NCBI GenBank assembly: GCA_947454135.1
Contig: CANGJI010000020.1
Coordinates: 1-38,884, forward strand
Direction: 5' to 3'
Length of the DNA: 38,884 nt
From: Sphingomonadaceae bacterium
GTDB lineage: Bacteria > Pseudomonadota > Alphaproteobacteria > Sphingomonadales > Sphingomonadaceae
The notes under the pieces are model-generated. The model had not been told where the DNA came from. It saw only the letters and a program-made list of their open reading frames with translations, and did not search any database. Position numbers and translations under genes: made by a program. This document shows, piece by piece, positions 1 through 10,578 of the stretch (position 1 is the stretch's first letter; every line of letters starts with the position of its first letter).

Positions 1-15
1 AGGGCTCTTTCCATC

Positions 16-579
16 ATGAAGATCAGCGGCGTGGACATCCGTCCGGGCAATATCCTGGAATACGAAAAGGGCATCTGGAAGGTTGCCAAGACCCAGCATA
101 CCCAGCCCGGCAAGGGCGGCGCGTTCATGCAGGTCGAGATGAAGAACCTCGTCGATGGCCGCAAGACCAACGTGCGCTTCCGCAGCGCCGATACGGTCGA
201 GCGCGTGCGCCTCGACACCAAGGACTTCCAGTTCCTCTACAAGGAAGGCGACGACCTGATCTTCATGGACGTTGAAACCTACGACCAGATCACGCTGCCG
301 GCCGATCTCCTTGGTGACGCCGTGGCCTTCCTGCAGGACGGCATGACCGTGCTGCTCGAAATGTGGGAAGAGCGCCCGATCTCGGTGCAGCTGCCCGAGC
401 AGGTTGAAGCCACGATCGTCGAAGCCGACGCCGTCGTGAAGGGGCAGACTGCCTCGTCCAGCTTCAAGCCCGCGATCCTCGACAACGGCGTGCGCGTGAT
501 GGTGCCGCCGCATATCGCCAGCGGGACGCGCATTATTGTCGACGTCTACGAGCGCACTTACGTCGGCAAGGTGGGCTGA
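16..579 (+). CDS. efp: Elongation factor P
   Basis: EF-P binds ribosomes stalled on polyproline stretches and stimulates peptide-bond formation in the cytoplasm. The 187-residue product has the normal family length and starts [12 protein letters not shown]. The N-terminal KOW-like domain carries the loop [10 protein letters not shown], in which Lys33 sits where family members are often post-translationally modified. The two OB domains follow, and the C-terminal motif [17 protein letters not shown] is the standard EF-P ending. No lysine-modifying enzyme gene is visible nearby. The phosphatase gene starts 5 bases after the stop, so the two are probably co-transcribed. The upstream promoter lies outside the window. 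Identification is by direct family recognition and is secure; whether Lys33 is modified is unknown. Confidence 0.97.
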   Translation: MKISGVDIRPGNILEYEKGIWKVAKTQHTQPGKGGAFMQVEMKNLVDGRKTNVRFRSADTVERVRLDTKDFQFLYKEGDDLIFMDVETYDQITLPADLLGDAVAFLQDGMTVLLEMWEERPISVQLPEQVEATIVEADAVVKGQTASSSFKPAILDNGVRVMVPPHIASGTRIIVDVYERTYVGKVG

Positions 580-584
580 ACCAG

Positions 585-1409
585 ATGTCAGCAATATCCG
601 GCCTGATGCGGGTGATGGAGAAGGCGGCCCGCAAGGCCGGCCAGCGGCTGCGCCGTGACTTTGGCGAGGTCGAACATCTCCAGGTGAGCCGCAAGGGGCC
701 GGCGGACTTCGTTTCGAAGGCCGATCAGGCCGCCGAGCGGACGCTGTGGGACGAGCTGCGCGCGGCGCGACCCGGCTGGGGCTTCGAGCTCGAGGAAGGC
801 GGCACGATCGAGGGCGAGCCCGGCAAGCCGCGCTTCATCATCGACCCGCTCGATGGCACAAGCAACTTCCTGCACGGCATTCCGCACTTCGCGATCTCCA
901 TCGCGGTGCAGGAGCCGACGCTGGACGGCAAGGGCTGGGGCGAAGTGACCGCAGGGCTGGTCTATCAGCCGATCACCGACGAGAGCTTCTGGGCCGAAAA
1001 GGCGCGCGGTGCGTGGTTGCAGGACCGCCGCTTGCGTGTCTCTGCCCGGCGCAACCTCGATGAAGCCCTGATCGCGACGGGCATCCCGTTCTCGGGCCGG
1101 GGCGACATGGGCGAGTGGACGCGCATCTACCACGAACTCGGCCCGCGCGTAGCGGGCATTCGCCGCCATGGTTCGGCTGCGCTGGATCTCGCCTGGGTTG
1201 CCGCCGGACGGTTCGACGGGTTCTGGGAAAGCTCGTTGCAGCCGTGGGATACGGCGGCGGGCTGCCTGCTGGTACGCGAGGCGGGCGGGTTCGTTTCGGA
1301 CTACCGTGGCCGTTCGCACCCGGTCTGTGCCGATACGGTTCTGGCCGGCAACGACGCGCTGCATTCGAAGCTTCACAAGCTGGTCGTCGGCGCGATCAAG
1401 ACGGCTTGA
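585..1409 (+). CDS. suhB: Inositol monophosphatase family protein (SuhB-like)
   Basis: This is a Mg2+-dependent, Li+-sensitive-type phosphatase that hydrolyses inositol-1-phosphate or related sugar phosphates; in some bacteria SuhB also acts in rRNA transcription antitermination. The 274-residue protein shows the metal-binding motif DPLDGTSNFLHGIP near residues 88-101 and the second motif WDTAAGCLLVREAGG near 221-235. These are the two PROSITE-type IMP signatures. A glutamate pair that would supply the first metal ligand is visible in FELEEGG around residue 67. It follows efp by 5 bases. A GC hairpin at 1421-1440 closes the unit before the tRNA. The substrate cannot be told from sequence, so the symbol is by family resemblance. 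Confidence 0.9.
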   Translation: MSAISGLMRVMEKAARKAGQRLRRDFGEVEHLQVSRKGPADFVSKADQAAERTLWDELRAARPGWGFELEEGGTIEGEPGKPRFIIDPLDGTSNFLHGIPHFAISIAVQEPTLDGKGWGEVTAGLVYQPITDESFWAEKARGAWLQDRRLRVSARRNLDEALIATGIPFSGRGDMGEWTRIYHELGPRVAGIRRHGSAALDLAWVAAGRFDGFWESSLQPWDTAAGCLLVREAGGFVSDYRGRSHPVCADTVLAGNDALHSKLHKLVVGAIKTA

Positions 1410-1420
1410 TGCCATTGGCC

Positions 1421-1440
1421 GGGGCGGGTAAGTCCGCCCC
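1421..1440 (+). terminator. GC hairpin after suhB
   Basis: GGGGCGG (1421-1427) and CCGCCCC (1434-1440) form a perfect 7-bp stem around the loop GTAAGT, between the suhB stop and the tRNA. There is no T-tract, so it is at best a weak intrinsic terminator or a processing structure ahead of the tRNA. Confidence 0.4.
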
Positions 1441-1444
1441 AAGT

Positions 1445-1528
1445 GCCCCTGTGGTGGAATGGTAGACGCGACCGACTCAAAATCGGTTATCGAGAGATGT
1501 GCCAGTTCGAGTCTGGCCAGGGGCACCA
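1445..1528 (+). tRNA. tRNA-Leu(CAA)
   Basis: A class II tRNA with encoded CCA. The acceptor arms GCCCCTG (1445-1451) and CAGGGGC (1518-1524) pair perfectly, followed by discriminator A and CCA. The anticodon stem ACCGA/TCGGT encloses the 7-base loop CTCAAAA, giving anticodon CAA, which reads UUG leucine codons. A long variable arm precedes the T-arm, whose loop is TTCGAGT. All expected arms are intact. It lies alone between suhB and radA, and no integrase or attachment duplication is visible beside it. Confidence 0.96.
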
Positions 1529-1593
1529 TTCTCGAAACAATTGACGGCATGGCGGGGCTTGCGTTCCCGCTATGTTCGCATTAGGCCTCACCC

Positions 1594-2961
<1,368 letters not shown>

Positions 2962-2973
2962 ATTTCAAACGCT

Positions 2974-3597
2974 ATGACCGGCTTCGATTATGTTGTTTTC
3001 CTGATCGTTGCGGTCTGCGCGATCGGCGGCTTCTTCCGCGGCTTCGTGGAGGAAGTGCTCTCGCTGCTGGCGTGGTGCGTCGGGCTGTTCGCCGTGCGCT
3101 ACGGTCACGAACCGCTGACCTTGCTGCTCACGCCCTACCTCAAGAACGAAACCGGCGCCGGCGTTCTGGCCTTCGCCATCCTTACCATCGTGCCCTATTT
3201 CGCGGCGAAGATGATCGCCTCCTCGGTCGGCAGCGCAAGCCGCAGTTCGGTGCTTGGCCCGATCGACCGGGTGCTCGGCTTCGGGTTCGGCGCGATCAAG
3301 GGCTTTGTCATCATGGTCCTCGGCTTCTCGCTGCTGGTCTTCGGTTATGACATCGTGTGGGGCGCCGACGGACGCCCGACCTGGATCACCGCAGCGCGGA
3401 CCTATCCCTTCCTCAATGCCGCGAGCGAGGAACTGATGACAGTCCTCGACCAGCGCCGCGCCGAAGCCGCCAAGGCTGCGAAGGATGCTGAGGACGACAA
3501 GGACAGCGAACTTGAGACGGCGACCCGCAACGCGGCCAAGAAGGCGGCGCGCCGGGAATTGCAACGGCGGCTGAGCAAGGCGGCGGACGGCGAATGA
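2974..3597 (+). CDS. cvpA: CvpA family membrane protein
   Basis: This 207-residue inner-membrane protein belongs to the CvpA (colicin V production) family, whose E. coli founder is needed for colicin V export; its general biochemical role is unsettled. Four hydrophobic stretches are visible near residues 5-27, 30-50, 56-75 and 100-125. The glycine-rich motif DRVLGFGFGAIKGF near 94-107 is a family hallmark. The C-terminal 60 residues are highly charged and Ala/Lys/Glu-rich, probably a cytoplasmic helical tail. It sits 12 bases after radA and overlaps the next start by 4 bases (ATGA at 3594-3597), indicating translational coupling. Confidence 0.9.
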   Translation: MTGFDYVVFLIVAVCAIGGFFRGFVEEVLSLLAWCVGLFAVRYGHEPLTLLLTPYLKNETGAGVLAFAILTIVPYFAAKMIASSVGSASRSSVLGPIDRVLGFGFGAIKGFVIMVLGFSLLVFGYDIVWGADGRPTWITAARTYPFLNAASEELMTVLDQRRAEAAKAAKDAEDDKDSELETATRNAAKKAARRELQRRLSKAADGE

Positions 3598-4025
3598 ACA
3601 CGCCGCAGCGCGCCCCGGCACGCACGCTCTATACGCCCGAGATCCTTGGTGCCGCGACGGCTCTGGCGGGATTTGCGTGGGATGACAGTCTGCCGTTGAA
3701 GGGCGATGCGCGCTCGCGCCGCTGCGGCAGCACCTTGTCGCTGGGGCTAGCGGCGGATGCCGAAGGGCGGATCAGCGCAGTGGGGCTGCGAGCCCATGCC
3801 TGCGCGATCGGGCAGGCGGCGGCCTATGCCTTTGCCAGCGCGGCCAAGGGCCGCAGCAAAGACGAAATCGCCGCTGCGCGCGCTGCCCTTGCCGAATGGC
3901 TGGCCGGGACGGGACCGGTTCCCGATTGGCCGGGGATTGCGCTGGTGGAGCCGGCGCTCGGCTATCCGGCGCGGCATGATGCCATCATGCTTGCGTGGGA
4001 TGCGGCGCTCGCTGCGCTTGCGTGA
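3594..4025 (+). CDS. NifU/IscU-like iron-sulfur scaffold homologue with incomplete cysteine set
   Basis: This 143-residue protein matches the NifU N-terminal (IscU) fold. IscU assembles Fe-S clusters on three cysteines. Here Cys44 in the context RRCGS and Cys70 in HACAIG line up with the first two. At the third position the protein reads PARHDAIML, keeping the neighbouring histidine (His128) but with Asp129 in place of cysteine. The IscU aspartate two residues after the first cysteine is Ser46. It could bind a cluster with Asp/His ligands or be a carrier or regulatory paralogue rather than a canonical scaffold. No iscS, sufS or hscA neighbours are present. It is coupled to cvpA by a 4-base overlap. 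Family placement is fairly secure; function is inferred. Confidence 0.75.
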   Translation: MNTPQRAPARTLYTPEILGAATALAGFAWDDSLPLKGDARSRRCGSTLSLGLAADAEGRISAVGLRAHACAIGQAAAYAFASAAKGRSKDEIAAARAALAEWLAGTGPVPDWPGIALVEPALGYPARHDAIMLAWDAALAALA

Positions 4026-4216
4026 TGCACGGGCAGCGCGTTTGGCCGCTCTCCATTGCGTCGCCACTGCACCCCGCACAATGACGAGGCAAATGCGCGG
4101 ATTTCTTTGTATCGGCGCACTTTCCCGGCGCGCTTTGCTTCGCTACAGCCGCCACTTCGAGGGATCATGCCGGACGGATCAAAGTCTGCCGGCACGGGGA
4201 TGGGAAAAATCAGGGC

Positions 4217-5842
4217 ATGCATGAGGTGAATGGAGCACCGGAACCGACTGCGGCGGAAATCCGCCTCGTGGTCGCGGCCTCTTCGGTCGGCACCGTGTTC
4301 GAATGGTACGACTTCTTCATCTACGGCACGCTCGGCGCGATCCTGTCCAAGGCCTTCTTCCCGACCGGCAATGCCACGCTCGAGATGCTGCTGTTCTGGC
4401 TGGTCTTCGCGGTCGGCTTCGGTTTCCGCCCGCTGGGCGCCGTCCTGTTCGGCTATCTCGGCGACCGGCTGGGCCGCAAGTACACCTTCCTCGTCACCGT
4501 GACCCTGATGGGTATCGCGACTGCGGGCGTCGGGCTGATCCCGCCAGCATCGCAGATCGGCTACGCCGCGCCGGTGCTGGTGATCCTGCTGCGCGTGCTG
4601 CAGGGCCTTGCGCTGGGCGGCGAATATGGCGGCGCGGCGGTCTATGTGGCGGAACATGCTGCGCCGGCGCGGCGCGGGTTCTTCACCAGCTTCATCCAGT
4701 CCAGCGTGGTGGGCGGCTTCGTGCTCAGCCTCGTCGTCGTGCTGGCGTGCAAGGGCGCGATGAGCAAGGAGATCTGGGAGGCATGGGGCTGGCGCGTTCC
4801 GTTCCTGCTGAGCCTCGCGCTGCTGGCGGTTTCGCTGTGGATGCGCCTCAAGCTTTCGGAAAGCCCGGTGTTCAAGGCGATGAAGGAAAGCGGCGAGGTG
4901 GCCGGCAATCCCTTCATCGAGAGCCTGACCTACCCCGGCAACGGCAAGCGCCTGTTCATCGCGCTGTTCGGCGTGGCGGCGGGGCTGACGGTGATCTTCT
5001 ACACCTCAATGTTCACCGGCCTCTCGTTCCTCAAGGGACCGATGCGGGTGGACGACATGACCGCCGAGCTGATCGTCGGTCTGTCCTGCGTGATCGGCAT
5101 GCCTTTCAGCGTGGTGTTCGGGCATATTTCCGACAAGGTGGGGCGCAAGCTTCCGATCGTGCTGGGCTATGTGGTGACGCTGGCCGTCCTGTTCCCGGTC
5201 TTCTGGATGATCGGCAGTGCGGCCAATCCCGGCCTTGCCGAAATGGCGCGGCGCGAGCCGGTCGTGGTGAGCGGGCCTGATTGCAGCTACAACCCCTTTG
5301 CCGCCGAGCAGGCGACCAATTGCGGCAAGCTGCTGGCCGATCTCTCGGCTTCGGGCGTGCGCTATTCGCTGCGTGAGGCTCCGGTGCTGGTCATGACGAT
5401 CGGCCCCGCAACAGCACCGCTGGCGGACTATCCGTGGGCTGAAAAGAGCGCATCGCGCGGCAAGGAACTGCAGGCCATGCTGGCAGGGGCGGGCTATGAC
5501 TTCGCCAAGGTGAAGCCGAGCTTCGGCAACGCGGCCATCATCGTGTTCGGGCTGGTGGTGCTGATGGCGCTGACGGGCGCGACCTACGGACCAGTTGCCG
5601 CCGTGCTTTCAGAAATGTTCCCGGCGCGCATCCGCTACAGCTCGATGTCGATCCCCTACCACATCGGCACCGGCTATCTTGGCGGGTTCCTGCCGCTGAT
5701 CTCGTCGCTGATCGTGGCCAAGTCGGGCGATCCCTACGCGGGACTGTGGTACACTTGGGTGGTGGTCTTCGTTGCGCTTGTGGTCTCGGCGTGGGGCCTG
5801 AAGGGCGGTCCACCGAAGGACTTTGCCCACGATGAAGCCTGA
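4217..5842 (+). CDS. MFS transporter, metabolite:H+ symporter (MHS) type
   Basis: This 541-residue inner-membrane protein has the major facilitator signature between helices 2 and 3 (GYLGDRLGRKYTF near 76-88). Its N-terminus reads SVGTVFEWYDFFIYG, typical of the MHS subfamily (ProP/KgtP/ShiA relatives). A second, C-terminal-half repeat of the signature, GHISDKVGRK, lies near 303. About 12 membrane helices can be counted. An unusual hydrophilic insertion of roughly 100 residues (about 333-437) separates two late helices and includes two cysteines. The substrate is unknown; the subfamily carries carboxylates and compatible solutes. The start ATG has only a poorly spaced AGGG just before it. Its stop overlaps the following alr start by 11 bases. 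Confidence 0.9.
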   Translation: MHEVNGAPEPTAAEIRLVVAASSVGTVFEWYDFFIYGTLGAILSKAFFPTGNATLEMLLFWLVFAVGFGFRPLGAVLFGYLGDRLGRKYTFLVTVTLMGIATAGVGLIPPASQIGYAAPVLVILLRVLQGLALGGEYGGAAVYVAEHAAPARRGFFTSFIQSSVVGGFVLSLVVVLACKGAMSKEIWEAWGWRVPFLLSLALLAVSLWMRLKLSESPVFKAMKESGEVAGNPFIESLTYPGNGKRLFIALFGVAAGLTVIFYTSMFTGLSFLKGPMRVDDMTAELIVGLSCVIGMPFSVVFGHISDKVGRKLPIVLGYVVTLAVLFPVFWMIGSAANPGLAEMARREPVVVSGPDCSYNPFAAEQATNCGKLLADLSASGVRYSLREAPVLVMTIGPATAPLADYPWAEKSASRGKELQAMLAGAGYDFAKVKPSFGNAAIIVFGLVVLMALTGATYGPVAAVLSEMFPARIRYSSMSIPYHIGTGYLGGFLPLISSLIVAKSGDPYAGLWYTWVVVFVALVVSAWGLKGGPPKDFAHDEA

Positions 5843-6887
5843 AGCGGGAGCGCTGCCACCCGCCGCGCTGCGGCTTCGGCTTGACCATGCTGCGCTCGCG
5901 GCAAACTGGACTGCCCTCGATGCGCTGTCCGGCGGGGCGCGGGCAGGGGCGGCGATCAAGGCGGGCTGCTACGGCCTTGGCGTGGCGGCGGCGGTGCCGA
6001 CCCTCGTCGCAGCCGGATGCCGTGACTGGTTCGTGGCGCACTGGCAGGAAGCCGCCGAGGCAGTGCGGTTTGTGCCGGCGGAGCAGGTTTCCGTTCTGCA
6101 TGGGCCGATGACGGATGCGGAGGCCTGCTATGCCCGCGTGCTGGGCGTTCGTCCGGTGCTCAATTCGCTCAGCCAGGTGCGGCGCTGGCTGGCCGCTGGG
6201 GGCGGACCCTGCGACCTGATGATCGATACCGGGATGAGCCGTCTTGGCCTGCCCTTGTCGGAAATCGGCGCGCCCGAGGTGGGCCAGCTCGCAATCGAGA
6301 CTTGCATGAGCCATCTGGCCAGTGCGGACGAGGATTGTGCGCAAAATGCGGCGCAGCTTGCGCGCTTTCGCGATGTAACCCGCGCAGTGCCGGCGCGGCG
6401 CTACAGCCTCGCCAACAGTGCCGGGATCGCGCTGGGGGCCGACTACCATTTCGATCTGACGCGGCCGGGTCTGGCGCTTTATGGCGGTGTCCCGCGACCG
6501 GAACTGGCAGGCCGGATCGCGCAGGTCGCCTATCCCGAGGCCGCGGTGATCCAGGTCCGCGAGCTCGAGGCAGGCGCCTGCGTAGGCTACAACGCGACCT
6601 TTACCGCACCTGCACCCATGCGCGTCGGGATCATCTCGATGGGTTACGCGGATGGCTATCTGCGCTGCTGGTCGGGGCGGGGGCAGGTACACTGGCAGGG
6701 CAAACGGCTGCCGGTGCTGGGCCGGGTTTCGATGGACATGACGATCATCGACCTCTCAGCCGCAGAAAACTGCGGCGAAGGCGATTGGGTGGGCCTCGAA
6801 TACGCGCTGCCTGAAGCTTCAGCGACAAGCGGACTGTCGCAATATGAACTGCTAACGCTGCTGGGCCGGAGGCTTGACCGAGCCTAA
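5832..6887 (+). CDS. alr: Alanine racemase
   Basis: This PLP enzyme interconverts L- and D-alanine for peptidoglycan precursors. With the ATG at 5832 the product is 351 residues; a TTG three codons upstream is possible but less likely. The PLP-binding lysine is Lys43 in AAIKAGCYGLG, a variant of the usual KANAYGHG motif. The catalytic tyrosine is Tyr253 in CVGYNATFTAP. GYADGY near 271 and GRVSMDM near 303 are further family motifs. It overlaps the transporter gene by 11 bases, so the two are co-transcribed and the transporter may move a related small metabolite, though that is only inference. Confidence 0.93.
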   Translation: MKPEAGALPPAALRLRLDHAALAANWTALDALSGGARAGAAIKAGCYGLGVAAAVPTLVAAGCRDWFVAHWQEAAEAVRFVPAEQVSVLHGPMTDAEACYARVLGVRPVLNSLSQVRRWLAAGGGPCDLMIDTGMSRLGLPLSEIGAPEVGQLAIETCMSHLASADEDCAQNAAQLARFRDVTRAVPARRYSLANSAGIALGADYHFDLTRPGLALYGGVPRPELAGRIAQVAYPEAAVIQVRELEAGACVGYNATFTAPAPMRVGIISMGYADGYLRCWSGRGQVHWQGKRLPVLGRVSMDMTIIDLSAAENCGEGDWVGLEYALPEASATSGLSQYELLTLLGRRLDRA

Positions 6888-6920
6888 TGGACTGCTGTTG
6901 TACATGTAAGGTTTATTGCG

Positions 6921-6939
6921 CTGCACATACTGCATCTGC
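6921..6939 (+). promoter_or_regulatory. TGC-rich candidate PhaR operator
   Basis: Upstream of phaR the sequence holds CTGCA at 6921-6925, CTGCA at 6930-6934 and CTGC at 6936-6939, with more TGC/GCA triplets just outside (TTGCG at 6916-6920, GCAC and TGCA near 6945-6953). PhaR proteins of Paracoccus and Rhodobacter bind TGC-rich sites and repress their own gene. The position 39-57 bases before the ATG suits autoregulation. The assignment is inferred from composition and position only. Confidence 0.4.
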
Positions 6940-6977
6940 TAAACGCACATGCATAATCCCAACAGGGCGCGCAAATA

Positions 6978-7544
6978 ATGGCAAACGCAGGCAAGGACGG
7001 CGATACCGTCATCATCAAGAAGTACGCTAACCGGCGGCTCTACAACACGCGTACCTCAAGCTACATCACGCTCGACCACCTCGCCCAGATGGTCAAGGAA
7101 AACATTGAATTCAAGGTCTTGGATGCCAAGACCGGTGCTGATCTGACGCACACGATCCTCACGCAGATCATCATGGAGGAAGAGGCGAGCGGCGAGCAGA
7201 TGCTGCCGACGAACTTCCTGCGCCAATTGATTTCCATGTACGGCAACTCGATGCAGGCGCTTCTTCCGGGCTATCTGGAAGCCTCGATGGAGCACTTCCG
7301 AGAGAACCAGGTCAAGCTGCGCAAGGCGATCGAGGACAGCATCGGCGCCAATCCGCTGGCCCAGATCGCGCAGCGCAACATGGAATTGTTCAAGGCTGCG
7401 ACGGCTGCGTTCGTTCCCGGCGCGGTTCAGGCAGCCGAGGCGGAAAAGACCGCTGCCGCTGCCGCTCCGGCCGACGATGAACTCGCCGTGCTGCGCAAGC
7501 AGATGGCCGACATGCAGAAGAAGCTCGATCAACTCGCAAGGTGA
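6978..7544 (+). CDS. phaR: Polyhydroxyalkanoate synthesis regulator PhaR
   Basis: PhaR represses phasin and PHA-related genes and is released when it binds nascent PHA granules. The 188-residue protein opens with the PHB/PHA accumulation DNA-binding domain, recognisable from VIIKKYANRRLYNTRTSSYITL (start near residue 11) and the following LAQMVKENIEF segment. The central part is helical. The C-terminus ends in a leucine/lysine heptad-like helix (LRKQMADMQKKLDQLAR) likely to be a coiled coil. No PHA synthase or phasin gene lies in this window. The 90-base upstream gap carries TGC-rich repeats that may be its own operator. A hairpin follows at 7557-7575. Confidence 0.93.
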   Translation: MANAGKDGDTVIIKKYANRRLYNTRTSSYITLDHLAQMVKENIEFKVLDAKTGADLTHTILTQIIMEEEASGEQMLPTNFLRQLISMYGNSMQALLPGYLEASMEHFRENQVKLRKAIEDSIGANPLAQIAQRNMELFKAATAAFVPGAVQAAEAEKTAAAAAPADDELAVLRKQMADMQKKLDQLAR

Positions 7545-7556
7545 ACCGCGCGCAAG

Positions 7557-7575
7557 CGGGATTGCCCGAATCCCG
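7557..7575 (+). terminator. Hairpin after phaR
   Basis: CGGGATT (7557-7563) pairs perfectly with AATCCCG (7569-7575) around the loop GCCCG. A G-T and an A-T pair extend the stem by two. Only TTAT follows, so termination would be weak. It lies 12 bases after the phaR stop and 21 before proS. Confidence 0.45.
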
Positions 7576-7596
7576 TTATCGCCCTAACCGGCGCGC

Positions 7597-9147
<1,551 letters not shown>

Positions 9148-9170
9148 CCTTTGGGGCAGGCGCGGCGCCC

Positions 9171-9199
9171 GGTGTCTCGACTTCGCTCGACACGAACGG
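9171..9199. repeat. REP-like palindromic intergenic repeat
   Basis: The gap between proS and the peptidase gene holds an imperfect palindrome. GTGTC (9172-9176) and GACAC (9189-9193) flank TCGACTTCGCTC, followed by GAACGG. I recognise this as like the short palindromic repeats scattered between genes of sphingomonads. Only one copy was found in this window by eye, so repeat status rests on memory rather than on a count. Confidence 0.5.
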
Positions 9200-9209
9200 A
9201 GGGTGGGGT

Positions 9210-10541
9210 ATGGATTGTGGCATGAAAAAGCTCCTTCCGTTCGCTCTCCTCGCTGTGCCTGCTGCTGCATTTGCGGCGCCGGACGAAGCCGTCTCGCAAA
9301 GCCGGCTCGAAGCCGATGTTGCGCGGCTTGTCGCCTTCGGGACGCGCCATACGCTGTCCTCGCAGGATGATCCCAAGCGCGGGATCGGCGCGGCGCGCAA
9401 ATGGGCGGAGGCCGAGTTCCGCAAGACCAGTGCGGCGTGCGGCGGGTGCCTCGAGATCGTGCTCCCCGAAACCATGGTGCAGGGCGAGCGCGTGCCGACG
9501 CCGGTGCGGCTCGTGGATGTTGTCGCGATCCAGCGCGGGACTGAGCGGCCGAATGAGGTCGTAATCGTGCAGGGCCACATCGACAGCCGCAATTCCGACG
9601 CGATGGACGCCAAGGGCGAGGCGCCGGGCGCAAACGACGATGGCTCCGGCACGGCGCTTGTGCTGGAAGCGGCGCGGGCGCTGGCGTGCAGGAAGTTTGC
9701 CGGGACCATTGTCTACGCCGTGCTCTCGGGCGAGGAGCAGGGGCTCTATGGCGGCAAGCTGCTGGCGGACTACGCCAAGGCGCAAGGCTGGACGGTCAAG
9801 GCCGTGCTCAACAACGACATCGTCGGCAATTCGCGCGGGTCGGACGGGCTGACCGACGATACGCACGTGCGGGTGTTCTCCGAAGGGCCGCGCGACGATG
9901 CGAGCGATCGGACGCGGGCCGCGCAGCGCGCCATCGGGGGCGAGAACGACAGCCCCTCGCGCAATCTCTCGCGCTGGCTGGCGGGGCTGGGGGATGACGG
10001 GCTCTCGGTGCGCCAGGTCTGGCGCGCAGACCGGATGGGGCGCGGCGGTGACCATCTGCCGTTCCAGGAAATGGGCTATCCGGCGGTGCGCTTTACCGTG
10101 GCGGTGGAGAACTACGAACGGCAGCACCAGAATGTGCGGACCGAGGCCGGTCGTCCGTTTGGCGATACGATGGAGGCGATGGACTTTGCCTATCTCGCCA
10201 AGGTGACCCGGATCAACGTGCGGGCACTCGCGAAGCTGGCGGCGGCGCCGATGCCGCCTGCGGCCAAGGTCACGGCGGCGGTGCAGACCTATACCGATGT
10301 CGACTGGAGCGCCGTTCCGGGGGCGGCGCGCTATCGTGTGTGGCAGCGGCGGACCGACGCGGCGGGCTGGGACGCGAAACCCGTCGCCGAGACCGCCGGA
10401 ACGCATGTCAGGCTCGACAGCGTGCGCGGGGATGACTGGTTCTTCGGCGTCAGCACAGTCGCGGCGGATGGATCGGAGAGCCCGATCGCTTCAGCGGTGC
10501 CCGGCGGGGCCTATCTGCCGGAGACGGCGGCCAAGCCCTGA
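9210..10541 (+). CDS. Secreted M28 family zinc aminopeptidase
   Basis: This 443-residue protein has an N-terminal signal peptide (positive MKK, then FALLAVPAAAFAAP), placing it in the periplasm or outside the cell. The M28 co-catalytic zinc site is visible: His123 in QGHIDSR, Asp143 in GANDDGSG, the Glu175-Glu176 pair in SGEEQGLYG, Asp203 in LNNDIVGNS, and a histidine in YERQHQNVRTE. The last 90 residues resemble a fibronectin-like beta domain. GGAGGG at 9198-9203 is well spaced for the ATG at 9210, although an ATG at 9222 would also give a good signal peptide. The substrate is unknown. Confidence 0.9.
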   Translation: MDCGMKKLLPFALLAVPAAAFAAPDEAVSQSRLEADVARLVAFGTRHTLSSQDDPKRGIGAARKWAEAEFRKTSAACGGCLEIVLPETMVQGERVPTPVRLVDVVAIQRGTERPNEVVIVQGHIDSRNSDAMDAKGEAPGANDDGSGTALVLEAARALACRKFAGTIVYAVLSGEEQGLYGGKLLADYAKAQGWTVKAVLNNDIVGNSRGSDGLTDDTHVRVFSEGPRDDASDRTRAAQRAIGGENDSPSRNLSRWLAGLGDDGLSVRQVWRADRMGRGGDHLPFQEMGYPAVRFTVAVENYERQHQNVRTEAGRPFGDTMEAMDFAYLAKVTRINVRALAKLAAAPMPPAAKVTAAVQTYTDVDWSAVPGAARYRVWQRRTDAAGWDAKPVAETAGTHVRLDSVRGDDWFFGVSTVAADGSESPIASAVPGGAYLPETAAKP

Positions 10542-10578
10542 TCTTGTATTTGCGGCCTGCAGCGCCCAGAGGTCTGTG

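Noticed and set aside
1445..1528. tRNA-Leu as an integration site for a mobile element
   Set aside because: No integrase, no duplicated tRNA 3' end and no change in gene character on either side.
10297..10578. N-terminal extension of RNase R by 94 codons
   Set aside because: It overlaps the peptidase gene in another frame and has no homology; the winged-helix domain begins after the ATG at 10579.
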